NCBI GenBank assembly: GCA_900472575.1
Contig: UCIV01000010.1
Coordinates: forward strand, 186,001 to 250,000
Reading direction: 5' to 3'
Length of the DNA stretch: 64,000 bases
Origin: Hyphomicrobiales bacterium
GTDB taxonomy: Bacteria > Pseudomonadota > Alphaproteobacteria > Rhizobiales > Rhizobiaceae
Shown: positions 9,604 through 18,778 of the stretch, one piece after another
How the letters are laid out: the number at the start of each line of letters is the position of its first letter
Position numbering within the stretch: position 1 is the stretch's first letter
Notes under the pieces: model-generated
Database searches by the model: none
Seen by the model: the letters and a program-made list of their open reading frames with translations, nothing else
Told to the model about the DNA's origin: nothing
Translations under genes and position numbers: made by a program

Positions 9604-10485
9604 TCAGTTCTGGATCAGGTGCTGGATCCTGTTGATGATCTCGTCGAGGATGGCGATCCGTTGACCGCCGCTCGGGCGTATGGCGAAATAGGAAACCTCG
9701 ATATTCGGTTCGAACGGGATGGAGATCACATCCGCCTCCGCGGACCTGAGGCTGGTGTGATCGACGATCCCCACTCCCATGCCGGCGGCGGCGAAGTAGC
9801 AGCAGTTCAGCATGGATGTTTCCATAGTGCTGACCGGCTGATGCTCCTCGCGAGAAAAGGCCCTGTCGAGCGAGAGGCGCAAAGGCGAATTCCGGCCTGG
9901 TATCAGCACCCGCTCATCGATGAGATCGGAGGGCGTAATGACGGAACGCCCCGCCAAACGATGGCCCGGCGCCATCGCGGCAACGGCATGCGTGCTGTGC
10001 AGACGAACGGCGTTTTTGTCGGGCATGCGCGGTGAAGCGAAGACCAGGCCGAGATCGTAGCGGTTCCGCTCGACCATGTCCCAGATGTAACGACTGTTCT
10101 CGACCTCGATAACCAGAGGAATATCCAGCCGCTCGCCGATCACGTCGACTATGGCCCGATGCAGATAGGGACGGACAAGTGATGTCACGCTGCCGATACG
10201 AAGAACGGTATTCTTGTGCAGGCGGATATCGTCGGCGGCCTGGGCAATTTGGTCGAGACCCAGATAAAGCCGCTCGACCTCCCGATAGAGCTGGGTCGCC
10301 TCTGCGGTCGGTATGAGGCGTGCGCCGATCCGCTCGAACAATGTCATCTGAACGACGTCCTCGAGATCGCGGATCAACCGGCTGACGGCGGGTTGGGTAA
10401 CATTGAGGGCATCTGCCGCCGCGGTAATGCCCCCGGCCATCATCACGGCCCTAAATGCCTCTACCTGACGTGGTTTCAATCGCAT
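9604..10485 (-). CDS. LysR family transcriptional regulator
   Basis: The first 60 residues are the LysR winged helix-turn-helix (RQVEAFRAVMMAGGITAAAD, then VTQPAVSRLIRDLE), followed by a linker helix and a periplasmic-binding-protein-like effector domain, 293 residues in all. The ATG at 10485 has GGAGAGGATACC directly upstream and is preferred over the ATG at 10512. It is divergent from the substrate-binding protein gene of cluster A, and a 16-base dyad lies between them. Regulation of that import and nucleoside hydrolase operon is therefore likely, with the imported compound or its breakdown product as inducer (inference). Confidence 0.9.
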   Translation of the reverse strand: MRLKPRQVEAFRAVMMAGGITAAADALNVTQPAVSRLIRDLEDVVQMTLFERIGARLIPTAEATQLYREVERLYLGLDQIAQAADDIRLHKNTVLRIGSVTSLVRPYLHRAIVDVIGERLDIPLVIEVENSRYIWDMVERNRYDLGLVFASPRMPDKNAVRLHSTHAVAAMAPGHRLAGRSVITPSDLIDERVLIPGRNSPLRLSLDRAFSREEHQPVSTMETSMLNCCYFAAAGMGVGIVDHTSLRSAEADVISIPFEPNIEVSYFAIRPSGGQRIAILDEIINRIQHLIQN

Positions 10486-10537
10486 GGTATCCTCTCCATA
10501 ACATTTAGGCATGGATCGAGTACAAAATGCAATTTTT

Positions 10538-10553
10538 CTTTCTTGTAAGAAAG
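10538..10553. promoter_or_regulatory. Candidate LysR binding site
   Basis: CTTTCTT-GT-AAGAAAG is a perfect 7+7 inverted repeat with a 2-base centre in the 132-base space between the lysR gene and the transporter operon. It contains the T-N11-A spacing expected of LysR-type boxes and is the only strong dyad in the gap. It lies 53 bases upstream of the lysR start codon and 65 bases upstream of the start codon of the binding-protein gene. Confidence 0.5.
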
Positions 10554-10617
10554 CTTTAACTCATCTCCACCCCGCAGGGAGAGTGCGGAGATTGGACAAC
10601 CCGGAGGAGTCCTCACC

Positions 10618-12168
10618 ATGAAGTTTTCTGTGTTCGCAGCCGCATTGGTCGCGTCTGTTTCCGCCATGCCGCCCGCAAGCCAGGCAAAGGATTTGACCGT
10701 CGGTCTTTCCGCCTCGACGACATCCATGGATCCGCAATTCTATGTCGTCGGCCCCAATAGCGCGATGGCGCGCAATATTTTCGACGGCCTTGTCAATCAG
10801 GACGACAAGCAGCAGATCCAGCCGGCTTTGGCAGTCTCCTGGCAGATCGTTGATGACACGACCTGGGAATTCAAGCTGCGCGAAGGCGTGAAATTCCACG
10901 ACGGCAGCGATTTCACCGCTGAAGACGTGGTCGCCAGCATCAAGCGCATTCCGCTTGCATCCACCAACAGCCCTAGCTCGTTTGCCGCCTATGTGAAGGC
11001 GATCACCGACGTGACGGCAGTCGATCCACTGACGGTGCGCATCAAGACCTCCGGCCCGACGCCGCTGCTCTTGAACAACCTCAGCCGTATCGCCATCCTG
11101 CCGGCCGAGATGGAAAAGGTCACGACCGGTGAGATGAACACCGGCAAGGGCGTCATCGGCACCGGGCCGTTCAAGTTCGTTTCGTGGTCTCCGGATGATA
11201 ACGTCGTCGTTGAGAAAAACGATGCCTATTGGGGCGAAAAGGCTCAGTGGGACAAGGTCACCTTCCGTGTCTTCAAGAACCCGAGCGCCCGTGTTGCCGC
11301 CATGCTTTCGGGCGATGTCGACATGATCGAAAACATCCCGACGGCCGATACCCGCCGCCTGGAAGCCTCCGACAAGATGAAGGTCGTCAACATTGCCGGC
11401 AACCGCATCATGTATCTGCATATGGACCAGAACCGCGAACAATCGCCGTTCGCCAAGGGTCCTGACGGCAAGAACCCGCTCTTGAACGCCGATGTGCGCC
11501 GTGCGCTTTCGCTGTCGATCAACCGCGAGGCGCTGGTCGATCGGATAATGGACGGGCAGGGCGTACCTGCCGGCCAGGTCGTGCCGGAGGGTTATTTCGG
11601 TTATGATCCGGCCATCAAGGTCGATGCCTATGATCCGAACAAGGCGAAGGAACTGCTTGCCAAGGCCGGTTACCCGGATGGTTTTGCGCTGACCTTCCAT
11701 GCCTCCAACGACCGTTATCCGAACGACAGCAAGGTGGCACAGGCAATCGGCCAGTTCTTCAGCCGCGTCGGCGTGAAGACCGAAGTCGCCACCCTGCCAG
11801 GCAGCGTTTATTTCACCCGCGCCTCGAACCTCGAGTTCTCGTTCATCATGGGTGGTGCTGCCGTCGAAACCGGCGAAGCTTCGGGCGTTCTCGGGCCTAT
11901 CCTTGAGACCTATGGCGAAAAGGCCGGCCAGGGCAATCGCGGTCGTTATTCCAACCCGGAATTCGACAAGGCGCTCAACGAAGCCCGTGCAACGCTGGAC
12001 GATGCCAAGCGCGAGGACCTGCTGAAGAAGGCCACGGAAATCGCGATGACCGACCTCGGCGTCATCCCGGTCTTCTATCTCGCCAATACCTGGGCGGTGA
12101 AGAGCGACATAAACTATGCGGGTCGCTCCGACGGCTACACGCTTCCCTATTACGTGAAGCCGAACTGA
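10618..12168 (+). CDS. ABC transporter substrate-binding protein (Opp/Dpp family 5)
   Basis: This 516-residue periplasmic binding protein starts with a signal peptide (about residues 1-23, ending SQA). It has the family 5 extracellular solute-binding pattern: an early LDPQF-type strand, WEFKLREGVKFHDG, GTGPFKF, then two lobes. Family members bind di- or oligopeptides, nickel, glutathione, sugars or other small solutes. Here the operon encodes two nucleoside hydrolases and a PfkB kinase, so a nucleoside or nucleoside conjugate is more likely than a peptide. A GGAGGAG sequence precedes the ATG. It is the first gene of the operon running to 19672. Confidence 0.92.
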   Translation: MKFSVFAAALVASVSAMPPASQAKDLTVGLSASTTSMDPQFYVVGPNSAMARNIFDGLVNQDDKQQIQPALAVSWQIVDDTTWEFKLREGVKFHDGSDFTAEDVVASIKRIPLASTNSPSSFAAYVKAITDVTAVDPLTVRIKTSGPTPLLLNNLSRIAILPAEMEKVTTGEMNTGKGVIGTGPFKFVSWSPDDNVVVEKNDAYWGEKAQWDKVTFRVFKNPSARVAAMLSGDVDMIENIPTADTRRLEASDKMKVVNIAGNRIMYLHMDQNREQSPFAKGPDGKNPLLNADVRRALSLSINREALVDRIMDGQGVPAGQVVPEGYFGYDPAIKVDAYDPNKAKELLAKAGYPDGFALTFHASNDRYPNDSKVAQAIGQFFSRVGVKTEVATLPGSVYFTRASNLEFSFIMGGAAVETGEASGVLGPILETYGEKAGQGNRGRYSNPEFDKALNEARATLDDAKREDLLKKATEIAMTDLGVIPVFYLANTWAVKSDINYAGRSDGYTLPYYVKPN

Positions 12169-12189
12169 TCGAAAGAGGAGCGGTTCACC

Positions 12190-13071
12190 ATGTCCTTCAG
12201 CGGTGTATTTCCCTATCTCGTTTCGCCGATCGACGAAGCCGGCAATGTGATGCGGAATCTGCTTGCAGATCTGGTGGACCATCTCATCGATGAAGGTGTC
12301 CATGGCCTCGCGCCGCTCGGCAGCACGGGTGAATTTGCCTATCTCTCCCAAGAGCAAAGGCGCCGCGTCGTCGACACGGTGATCTCGGCCAGCAGTGGCC
12401 GTGTCCCCGTTGTCGCCGGCGTGGCGTCGACATCAACAGCCGATGCCGTTGCCCAGACCGAATATATGGTGAACTCGGGCGCCGACGGGATTCTGGCCAT
12501 CCTGGAAGCCTACTTCCCGATCAGCGACGAGGGCGTTGAAGCGTATTTCACCGCAATCGCCAAGGCGGCAAAAGGGCGCCCCGTGGTGCTCTACACCAAC
12601 CCGCAGTTCCAGCGCTCCGACCTGTCGCTCCCGGTGATCGAGCGCCTTAGCCGCATCGACAATATTCGTTACATTAAGGATGCCTCCACCAATACCGGTC
12701 GTCTTCTCTCCATCATCGAGCGGACGCGTGGCCGGATGGAAGTGTTTGCAGCTTCCGCACACATTCCGACCTGCGTGATGATGATCGGCGGGGTTGGCTG
12801 GATGGCTGGACCGGCCTGTATCGCGCCCAGACAGAGCATTGAACTCTACGAAACCGCCAAGGCGGGTGATTGGGCGCGGGCAATGGAGCTGCAGCGGCCG
12901 CTCTGGAAGCTGAACGAGGTTTTTGCGAAATACTCGATCGCCGCCTGCATCAAGACGGCGCTCGACCTGCAGGGATTTGCCGTTGGTGCGCCGATGCATC
13001 CGCAAATGCCGCTGAATGACGCGGCGCGCGAGGAAATCGCCGGCGTTTTGCGCAGTATCGGCGCCCTTTGA
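12190..13071 (+). CDS. DapA/NanA-family aldolase or dehydratase (dihydrodipicolinate synthase superfamily)
   Basis: This is a 293-residue class I aldolase barrel. The Schiff-base lysine is K163 (RYIKDAS), the conserved tyrosine Y135 (VVLYTNP), and the carboxylate-binding GSTGE motif is at residues 44-48, all in their usual places. The superfamily includes DapA, N-acetylneuraminate lyase and several 2-keto-3-deoxy-sugar-acid aldolases and dehydratases; sequence alone does not separate them here. A biosynthetic DapA role is unlikely inside a transporter and nucleoside hydrolase operon. Its substrate should be a 2-oxo acid derived from the imported compound (inference). It starts 22 bases after the binding-protein gene with GAAAGAGGAG upstream. 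Confidence 0.85.
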   Translation: MSFSGVFPYLVSPIDEAGNVMRNLLADLVDHLIDEGVHGLAPLGSTGEFAYLSQEQRRRVVDTVISASSGRVPVVAGVASTSTADAVAQTEYMVNSGADGILAILEAYFPISDEGVEAYFTAIAKAAKGRPVVLYTNPQFQRSDLSLPVIERLSRIDNIRYIKDASTNTGRLLSIIERTRGRMEVFAASAHIPTCVMMIGGVGWMAGPACIAPRQSIELYETAKAGDWARAMELQRPLWKLNEVFAKYSIAACIKTALDLQGFAVGAPMHPQMPLNDAAREEIAGVLRSIGAL

Positions 13072-13103
13072 CGTTTCTGATTCCCACATTGAAGGCATTT
13101 TGT

Positions 13104-14066
13104 ATGAAGCCGACTTCGATCATCGTCGATTGTGATCCCGGTATCGATGACACGATTGCGCTTTTGACCGCATTCGTTTCGCCGGAACTGAAGATCCTTG
13201 GTATAACTCCGGTCTGCGGCAACCAGCCGCTGGAGCGTACGGTGCGTAATGCGCTGCAGGTTTGCGAGCTCGGAAACCGCACTGATATCCCCGTCTATGC
13301 CGGTTGTTTCCGGCCGATGCTGCGCGAGCCGATCCATGGACAGTTCCATGGCAAGACGGGCCTCGGCAACACGACGCTGCCGGAGCCGGTGAAGAAGGCG
13401 GAAGCGATGTCCGCCGTCGATTTTCTTATCGAAGCGCTTGGCAATGGTGCCGAAACCGGTGAGCGCATCACGCTCTGCTGCCTTGGACCGCTCACCAATG
13501 TTGCGGTGGCCCTACGGATGAAACCGCAATTGGCCGACGGTATCGAACGCATCGTGATGATGGGCGGTGCCTATCGCGAGCCGGGCAACCGCACGATGAC
13601 CTCGGAATTCAACGTTCTCGCCGATCCACACGCCGCGCATATTGTATTTTCGAGCGGCATCCCGATCGTGGCGCTGGCGCTCGACGCGACCCATCAGGTG
13701 ATGCTGAAGCCGGAGCATGTCGCCGAGTTTTCGCGCGTTAGCGGCCGTATTTCCGAAACGCTGGCCGAACTCATGGCTTTCTGGGACCGCAACGACGTGC
13801 GCCGTTACGGCTCGCGCGGCGGCCCGCTTCATGACCCGCTGGTCATGGCCTACATCCTCGCGCCGCATTTGTTCGAGACGCAGAAGGCGCGCGTCTTCGT
13901 CGAATACGAAAGCGAGCTTTGCATGGGCCAGACGATTGCCGACTGGTATGGTAAGAGCGGGCTGGCGCCGAATGCAGACATCGTCACCAAGGTCGATGCG
14001 GAAGGCGTGATTGCCTTTTTCCTGGAGCGCCTGTCGCGCTACGCTGACGAAAAGGCTGTCGCATGA
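13104..14066 (+). CDS. Inosine-uridine-type nucleoside hydrolase
   Basis: This 320-residue calcium-dependent N-ribohydrolase cleaves nucleosides into base and ribose. The N-terminal DCDPGIDD motif (residues 9-16) supplies the calcium-binding aspartates. The catalytic-region GGAYREPGN stretch, the EFNVLADPHAA segment and the late GGPLHDP histidine are all present. The ATG at 13104 is preferred over an in-frame TTG at 13068 because GAAGG lies 8 bases upstream. It overlaps the next gene, a paralog, by 4 bases. Base preference cannot be read from sequence. It has no signal peptide and should act after import. Confidence 0.92.
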   Translation: MKPTSIIVDCDPGIDDTIALLTAFVSPELKILGITPVCGNQPLERTVRNALQVCELGNRTDIPVYAGCFRPMLREPIHGQFHGKTGLGNTTLPEPVKKAEAMSAVDFLIEALGNGAETGERITLCCLGPLTNVAVALRMKPQLADGIERIVMMGGAYREPGNRTMTSEFNVLADPHAAHIVFSSGIPIVALALDATHQVMLKPEHVAEFSRVSGRISETLAELMAFWDRNDVRRYGSRGGPLHDPLVMAYILAPHLFETQKARVFVEYESELCMGQTIADWYGKSGLAPNADIVTKVDAEGVIAFFLERLSRYADEKAVA

Positions 14067-15043
14067 GCAGCCACAAGGTCATCATCGATGCGGATCCGGG
14101 CGTGGACGATGCCGCTGCCATCCTGATGGCGCTTGCCTCGCCGGAAATCGAGGTTCTCGGCCTCTCTATCGTGGCCGGCAATGTTTCGCTGGAACATACG
14201 GTTACGAATGCCTGCAAGCTGGTGGGCGTGAGCGGCCGCCGTGACGTGCCGGTTTTTGCCGGCGCAAGTGGCCCGCTTGTGCGCGAACAGGTTTATGGCA
14301 AATACGCTCGCATCGGTTCGTTCGATGACAAGCTGGTCAAGGCGGGCGATGTCGTGCCGGCAGAAGAGAGTGCAATCCAGTTTATCGTGCGTTCGGCTCG
14401 CGCCGCCGTAACGGCGGGTGAGCAGATCACCATTTGCGCCATCGGACCGCTCACGAATGTCGCACTGGCGCTGATCCAGCATCCGGATGTCGCGCGCGGC
14501 ATTCGCCAGATCGTATCGATGGGCGGTGCCTTCACGGCGCTTGGCCATCGCACGCCCTGGGCGGAGTTCAACATCTATGCCGATCCGCACGCGGCCGAGA
14601 TCGTTTTCCAGTCCGGCGTGCCGATCGTGCTGATGCCCCTCGACATGACCTTTCAGGCTTTGTTTACGGCAGACCATTTCGAGCGGTTCCGCGCCGGCGG
14701 CGAGGCGGGTGCCGCACTCTACAATCTCTTCACCACTTTCGACCGCAGCGACGAAAAGCGCTTCGGTCGTCCGGGCGGCCCGATCCATGATGCGACGACT
14801 ATCGCCTGGCTCATCCGCCCCGAACTGTTTACCAGCCGCGAGGCTTTTGTCGGCGCGCAGGTTACCGGCCTGACGATGGGTTATACCTATGCCGATTTCT
14901 ACAACAAGATGAACCGGCCAGCCAATACCACTGTCGTCACCGATGTCGACGAAACCGGGTTCATCGAATTGCTGATCGAGCGCATTGCCCGCCATGGCGG
15001 GGAAACGTTCGGTAGCCGAACTATGGGAGGCTCACACGCATGA
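14063..15043 (+). CDS. Second inosine-uridine-type nucleoside hydrolase
   Basis: This 326-residue paralog of the preceding gene has the same motifs: DADPGVDD at residues 9-16, the GGAFTALGH region, EFNIYADPHAAEI and a late GGPIHDA histidine. The two proteins align throughout but differ in loops around the base-binding pocket, suggesting different base or sugar preferences. The start codon overlaps the previous stop (ATGA), and the stop overlaps the next start, so translation is probably coupled. It is cytosolic. Tandem nucleoside hydrolases within a transporter operon point to salvage of mixed or unusual nucleosides (inference). Confidence 0.92.
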   Translation: MSSHKVIIDADPGVDDAAAILMALASPEIEVLGLSIVAGNVSLEHTVTNACKLVGVSGRRDVPVFAGASGPLVREQVYGKYARIGSFDDKLVKAGDVVPAEESAIQFIVRSARAAVTAGEQITICAIGPLTNVALALIQHPDVARGIRQIVSMGGAFTALGHRTPWAEFNIYADPHAAEIVFQSGVPIVLMPLDMTFQALFTADHFERFRAGGEAGAALYNLFTTFDRSDEKRFGRPGGPIHDATTIAWLIRPELFTSREAFVGAQVTGLTMGYTYADFYNKMNRPANTTVVTDVDETGFIELLIERIARHGGETFGSRTMGGSHA

Positions 15044-16014
15044 GCGGATATCTATTAAGCCGGTCCCTGCAGACCGTGCTCACACTTTTCGTCATGTCTG
15101 TTCTGGTCTTTGCTGGCCTCTTTCTCGTCGGCAACCCGGTCGACGTCCTCTTGAGCCCGACCGCGACACCGGCCGAACGCCTGCAGGTCATTCAGGCCTT
15201 CGGTCTCGATAAGTCGGTCTGGGAGCAGTACTGGATCTTTCTGACCAACGCTCTCTCCGGTGATCTCGGCAATTCATTCGTGTTCAACCAGCCGGCCCTG
15301 ACGCTGATCCTGAACCGGATGCCGGCGACCTTGGAACTGGCTTTCGTGGCGCTCGCCATGGCGCTGGTCATCGGTATTCCGCTCGGCGTTTATGCCGGCT
15401 TGAAGCCCAAGGGATTTATCTCAAAATCGATAATGACCTTCTCGATCCTCGGCTTCAGCCTGCCGACCTTCTGGATCGGCCTCGTCATGATCATGTATTT
15501 CAGCGTCTATCTCGGCTGGCTGCCGTCATCGGGCCGTGGCGATACCGTCAATGTGTTTGGCGTGCCGCTGTCGATGTTCACATGGGATGGCCTGTCGCAT
15601 CTGTTCCTGCCCGCCTTCAATCTGGCGCTGTTCAAGATCTCGCTGGTCATCCGCCTCACCCGCGCCGGCGTGATGGAAACCATGCAGCTCGATTTCGTCC
15701 GTTTCGCCCGTGCCAAGGGACTGCCGGAACGCCGTATCGTCACCGTGCACGTATTGAAGAATACGCTGATCCCGCTGATCACCGTCATCGGCCTCGAACT
15801 CGGTTCGCTGATCGCCTTTGCGGTCGTGACCGAAACCATCTTTGCATGGCCGGGCATGGGCAAGCTGATCATCGATGCCATCGGTGTTCTCGATCGCCCC
15901 GTTATACTCGCCTACCTGATGATTACCGTCGTGATGTTCAGCGTCATCAACCTTCTGGTCGACATTCTTTACTCGATCGTCGATCCCCGCGTCCGTCTTG
16001 AGGGGAACTCGTGA
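15040..16014 (+). CDS. ABC transporter permease, DppB/OppB type
   Basis: This 324-residue inner-membrane protein has the topology of OppB/DppB permeases: an N-terminal helix (residues about 9-30), a periplasmic loop, and five further helices. The cytoplasmic EAA-type loop is visible as a segment around VRFARAKGLPERRI, which contacts the ATPase. It overlaps the second nucleoside hydrolase gene and the next permease gene, so it belongs to the same polycistronic unit. With the partner permease and the fused ATPase it completes importer A. Confidence 0.93.
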   Translation: MSGYLLSRSLQTVLTLFVMSVLVFAGLFLVGNPVDVLLSPTATPAERLQVIQAFGLDKSVWEQYWIFLTNALSGDLGNSFVFNQPALTLILNRMPATLELAFVALAMALVIGIPLGVYAGLKPKGFISKSIMTFSILGFSLPTFWIGLVMIMYFSVYLGWLPSSGRGDTVNVFGVPLSMFTWDGLSHLFLPAFNLALFKISLVIRLTRAGVMETMQLDFVRFARAKGLPERRIVTVHVLKNTLIPLITVIGLELGSLIAFAVVTETIFAWPGMGKLIIDAIGVLDRPVILAYLMITVVMFSVINLLVDILYSIVDPRVRLEGNS

Positions 16015-16955
16015 TGACCGACAATACTTCGTCCTCCACCACTTCAGTTCATGCCACTGCAAACAGCGGTGCAAAATCCACCTCCCGTTCGCCCGCGCGC
16101 GAAATCATCTATGCCTTGCTGCATGACAAGCTTGCGCTACTCGGCATGGTGCTGGTGACCATCTTCATTCTTGCGGCGATCTTCGCGCCGCTGATTGCAC
16201 CGCAGAACCCCTACGATCTCGCGCAGCTCGACATCATGGATGGCCGACTGCCGCCAGGTTCGGAAAGCATGTCGGGCATGACCTACCTGATCGGCACCGA
16301 CACACAGGGGCGCGACCTGTTCAGCGCCATCCTTTATGGCCTGCGCACCAGCATCCTCGTCGGCCTTTCCAGCGCGGCGATCGCATTGGTCATCGGCGCC
16401 TCGATCGGCCTCGTCAGTGCCTATGTCGGTGGCCGGACCGACTCGATCCTGATGCGTATCGTCGACATCCAGCTCAGCTTCCCCGCCATCCTGATCGCGC
16501 TGATCTTCCTCGCCATTCTCGGTCAGGGCGTCGACAAGATCATTCTGGCGCTCGTCGTGACGCAGTGGGCCTATTATGCCCGTACGATCCGCGGTTCGGC
16601 ACTGGTGGAGCGCAAGCGCGCCTATGTCGATGCCGCCCGCTCGATGGCGCTGCCGGACCGCAGCATCCTGTTCCGGCACATCCTGCCCAACTGCCTGCCG
16701 CCGCTGATCGTGGTCGCAACCATGCGCGTTGCCTATGCAATCATGCTGGAAGCGACACTCTCCTTCCTCGGTATCGGCCTGCCGGTCACCGAACCGTCGC
16801 TGGGTCTCCTGATCTCGAACGGTTTCGAATACCTGCTCTCCGGCGATTACTGGATCAGCCTCTTCCCGGGCATCGCCCTTCTGTTGCTCATCGTCGCGAT
16901 CAACCTGATCGGTGACAGCCTGCGCGACATCCTCAATCCGCGTCGCGAGGGCTAA
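16014..16955 (+). CDS. ABC transporter permease, DppC/OppC type
   Basis: This is the second permease of importer A, about 313 residues. An N-terminal cytoplasmic stretch rich in Ser/Thr is followed by a first helix (LLGMVLVTIFILAAIFAPL), the OppC_N signature with an LIGTDTQGRDLFSAILYG segment, and four or five more helices. The EAA loop is around YVDAARSMALPDRSI. The ATG at 16014 overlaps the preceding stop; a GTG one codon earlier is an alternative. It forms a heterodimer with the DppB-type permease. Confidence 0.93.
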   Translation: MTDNTSSSTTSVHATANSGAKSTSRSPAREIIYALLHDKLALLGMVLVTIFILAAIFAPLIAPQNPYDLAQLDIMDGRLPPGSESMSGMTYLIGTDTQGRDLFSAILYGLRTSILVGLSSAAIALVIGASIGLVSAYVGGRTDSILMRIVDIQLSFPAILIALIFLAILGQGVDKIILALVVTQWAYYARTIRGSALVERKRAYVDAARSMALPDRSILFRHILPNCLPPLIVVATMRVAYAIMLEATLSFLGIGLPVTEPSLGLLISNGFEYLLSGDYWISLFPGIALLLLIVAINLIGDSLRDILNPRREG

Positions 16956-16959
16956 GATC

Positions 16960-18765
16960 ATGACCAATCCTATTCTCTCCATCTCCAAGCTCAACACGGC
17001 CTTCCGTGTCGGTAGCGAATGGCGCAATGTCGTCAATGATGTGAGCTTCGACATCGCACCGAAGGAAACCGTTGCCGTCGTCGGCGAATCCGGCTCCGGC
17101 AAAAGCGTCACGGCCATGTCGATCATGCGCCTGCTGTCGCCCGGAAACTCCCGCGTGACCGGCAAGATTGAATTCGAGGGCAAGGATCTTCTGTCCATCC
17201 CGCTCGAAGACATGCAGAAGATCCGCGGCAACCGTATCGGCATGATCTTTCAGGAACCGATGACCTCGCTCAACCCGGTCCTGAAGATCGGTGAGCAGAT
17301 CACCGAAGTGCTGCGTCAGCATCGCGGCATGTCGGAAAGCCAGGCTCAGGCTGAAGCCGTACGGCTTCTCGAAAAGGTCCGGATTCCCTCGGCCAAGTCG
17401 CGTCTCAACGAATATCCGATGAACTTTTCGGGCGGCATGCGCCAGCGTGTCGTGATCGCGATCGCGCTTGCCTGTGATCCCAAGCTGCTGATCGCGGACG
17501 AGCCGACAACCGCGCTCGACGTCACCATCCAGGCGCAGATTCTTGAGCTGATCAAGACATTGCAGGAAGAGGAGGGTATGTCGGTCCTCTTCATCACCCA
17601 TGACATGGGCGTGGTCGCGGAAATTTCCGACCGCACCGTCGTCATGTACCGCGGCGAGCAGGTCGAGACCGGCACGACGCACGATCTCTTTGCCGGCGCA
17701 AAACATCCCTATACCCGTGCGCTTCTGTCGGCCGTGCCGCAGCTTGGCTCGATGACCGGCAAGGATCGTCCGCTGCGGTTCCCACAGGTCGACATGCAGA
17801 CCGGCGAGATCAAGCCGGTCAAGGCGACCGAGGACACCGTCAAGCGCGATCAGCCGCCGATCCTCAAGGTCGACAACCTGATCACCCGTTTTCCGGTCAA
17901 GCGGGGCTTCCTGCGCAAGACGATCGGCCGTATCCATGCCGTCGAAAGTGTTTCGCTGGAGCTTCGTCAGGGCGAAACCCTGTCGCTGGTCGGCGAATCC
18001 GGTTGCGGCAAGTCCACCACCGGCCGCTCGATCATCCGCCTCACCGATCCGGTGTCGGGCGAAGTACGGATCGATGGCAAGAACGTGCTGAAAGCCGGAA
18101 AAACGGAACTGACGGACATTCGCCGCGAAGCGCAGATGATCTTTCAGGATCCGTTCGAAAGCCTCAACCCGCGTATTCGTGTCGGGCAGGCGATCGCCGA
18201 GCCGATGATCACCCATGGTCTGGTGAGTGCATCGAATGCGCGTGACCGTGTTGGTGAACTCCTGGAGCGTGTTGGTCTTGCCGCGTCGATGGCGGATCGT
18301 TTCCCGCACGAGTTTTCCGGCGGCCAGCGGCAGCGTGTCTGCATCGCCCGTGCGCTTGCTCTCGAACCCAAGCTGTTGATCGCCGACGAATCCGTTTCGG
18401 CGCTCGATGTGTCGGTCAAGGCGCAGGTCATCAACCTGATGCTGGACCTTCAGGAAAAGCTTGGGCTGGGTTACCTCTTCATTAGCCATGACATGGCGGT
18501 TGTCGAGCGCATCAGCCACCGCGTTGCGGTCATGTATCTCGGTGAAATCGTCGAAATCGGCCCGCGTCAGGCCGTGTTCGAAAACCCGCAGCACGATTAT
18601 ACCAAGCGTCTGATGGCGGCGGTTCCGATCGCCGATCCGTCACGCAGGCAGACGCGCCGCATCTCCAATGACGAGATCAAGAGCCCGTTCCGCGGCGCCG
18701 ATTACGTTCCGCCCAAACGCACCTATGAAGAAGCCGGCGAAGGCCACTTCGTTCAGGTCGCTTGA
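16960..18765 (+). CDS. Fused double ABC transporter ATPase (DppD-DppF type)
   Basis: This 601-residue protein has two complete nucleotide-binding domains in one chain. Domain 1 (about 1-290) has Walker A GESGSGKS, signature NFSGGMRQR and Walker B LLIADEPTTALD. Domain 2 (about 310-570) has GESGCGKS, FSGGQRQR and LLIADESVSALD. The second Walker B carries ES instead of the usual EP, still with the catalytic glutamate. C-terminal oligopeptide-type extensions follow each domain. The ATG at 16960 starts the protein in register with the family; the frame is open further upstream but overlaps the permease gene. It energises importer A; importer B uses two separate ATPases instead. Confidence 0.94.
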   Translation: MTNPILSISKLNTAFRVGSEWRNVVNDVSFDIAPKETVAVVGESGSGKSVTAMSIMRLLSPGNSRVTGKIEFEGKDLLSIPLEDMQKIRGNRIGMIFQEPMTSLNPVLKIGEQITEVLRQHRGMSESQAQAEAVRLLEKVRIPSAKSRLNEYPMNFSGGMRQRVVIAIALACDPKLLIADEPTTALDVTIQAQILELIKTLQEEEGMSVLFITHDMGVVAEISDRTVVMYRGEQVETGTTHDLFAGAKHPYTRALLSAVPQLGSMTGKDRPLRFPQVDMQTGEIKPVKATEDTVKRDQPPILKVDNLITRFPVKRGFLRKTIGRIHAVESVSLELRQGETLSLVGESGCGKSTTGRSIIRLTDPVSGEVRIDGKNVLKAGKTELTDIRREAQMIFQDPFESLNPRIRVGQAIAEPMITHGLVSASNARDRVGELLERVGLAASMADRFPHEFSGGQRQRVCIARALALEPKLLIADESVSALDVSVKAQVINLMLDLQEKLGLGYLFISHDMAVVERISHRVAVMYLGEIVEIGPRQAVFENPQHDYTKRLMAAVPIADPSRRQTRRISNDEIKSPFRGADYVPPKRTYEEAGEGHFVQVA

Positions 18766-18778
18766 AGAAAGACATGCC

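Noticed and set aside
10561..12357. 598-codon open frame on the minus strand opposite the importer A binding protein
   Set aside because: It is a shadow caused by strong third-position GC bias; it has no family pattern, while the opposite strand encodes a complete, recognisable protein.
12190..13071. Calling this dapA of lysine synthesis
   Set aside because: Superfamily motifs fit, but its place inside an importer and nucleoside hydrolase operon argues against a biosynthetic role.
16933..18594. 553-codon minus-strand frame opposite the fused ATPase
   Set aside because: Histidine- and arginine-rich antisense shadow of a clear double ABC ATPase.
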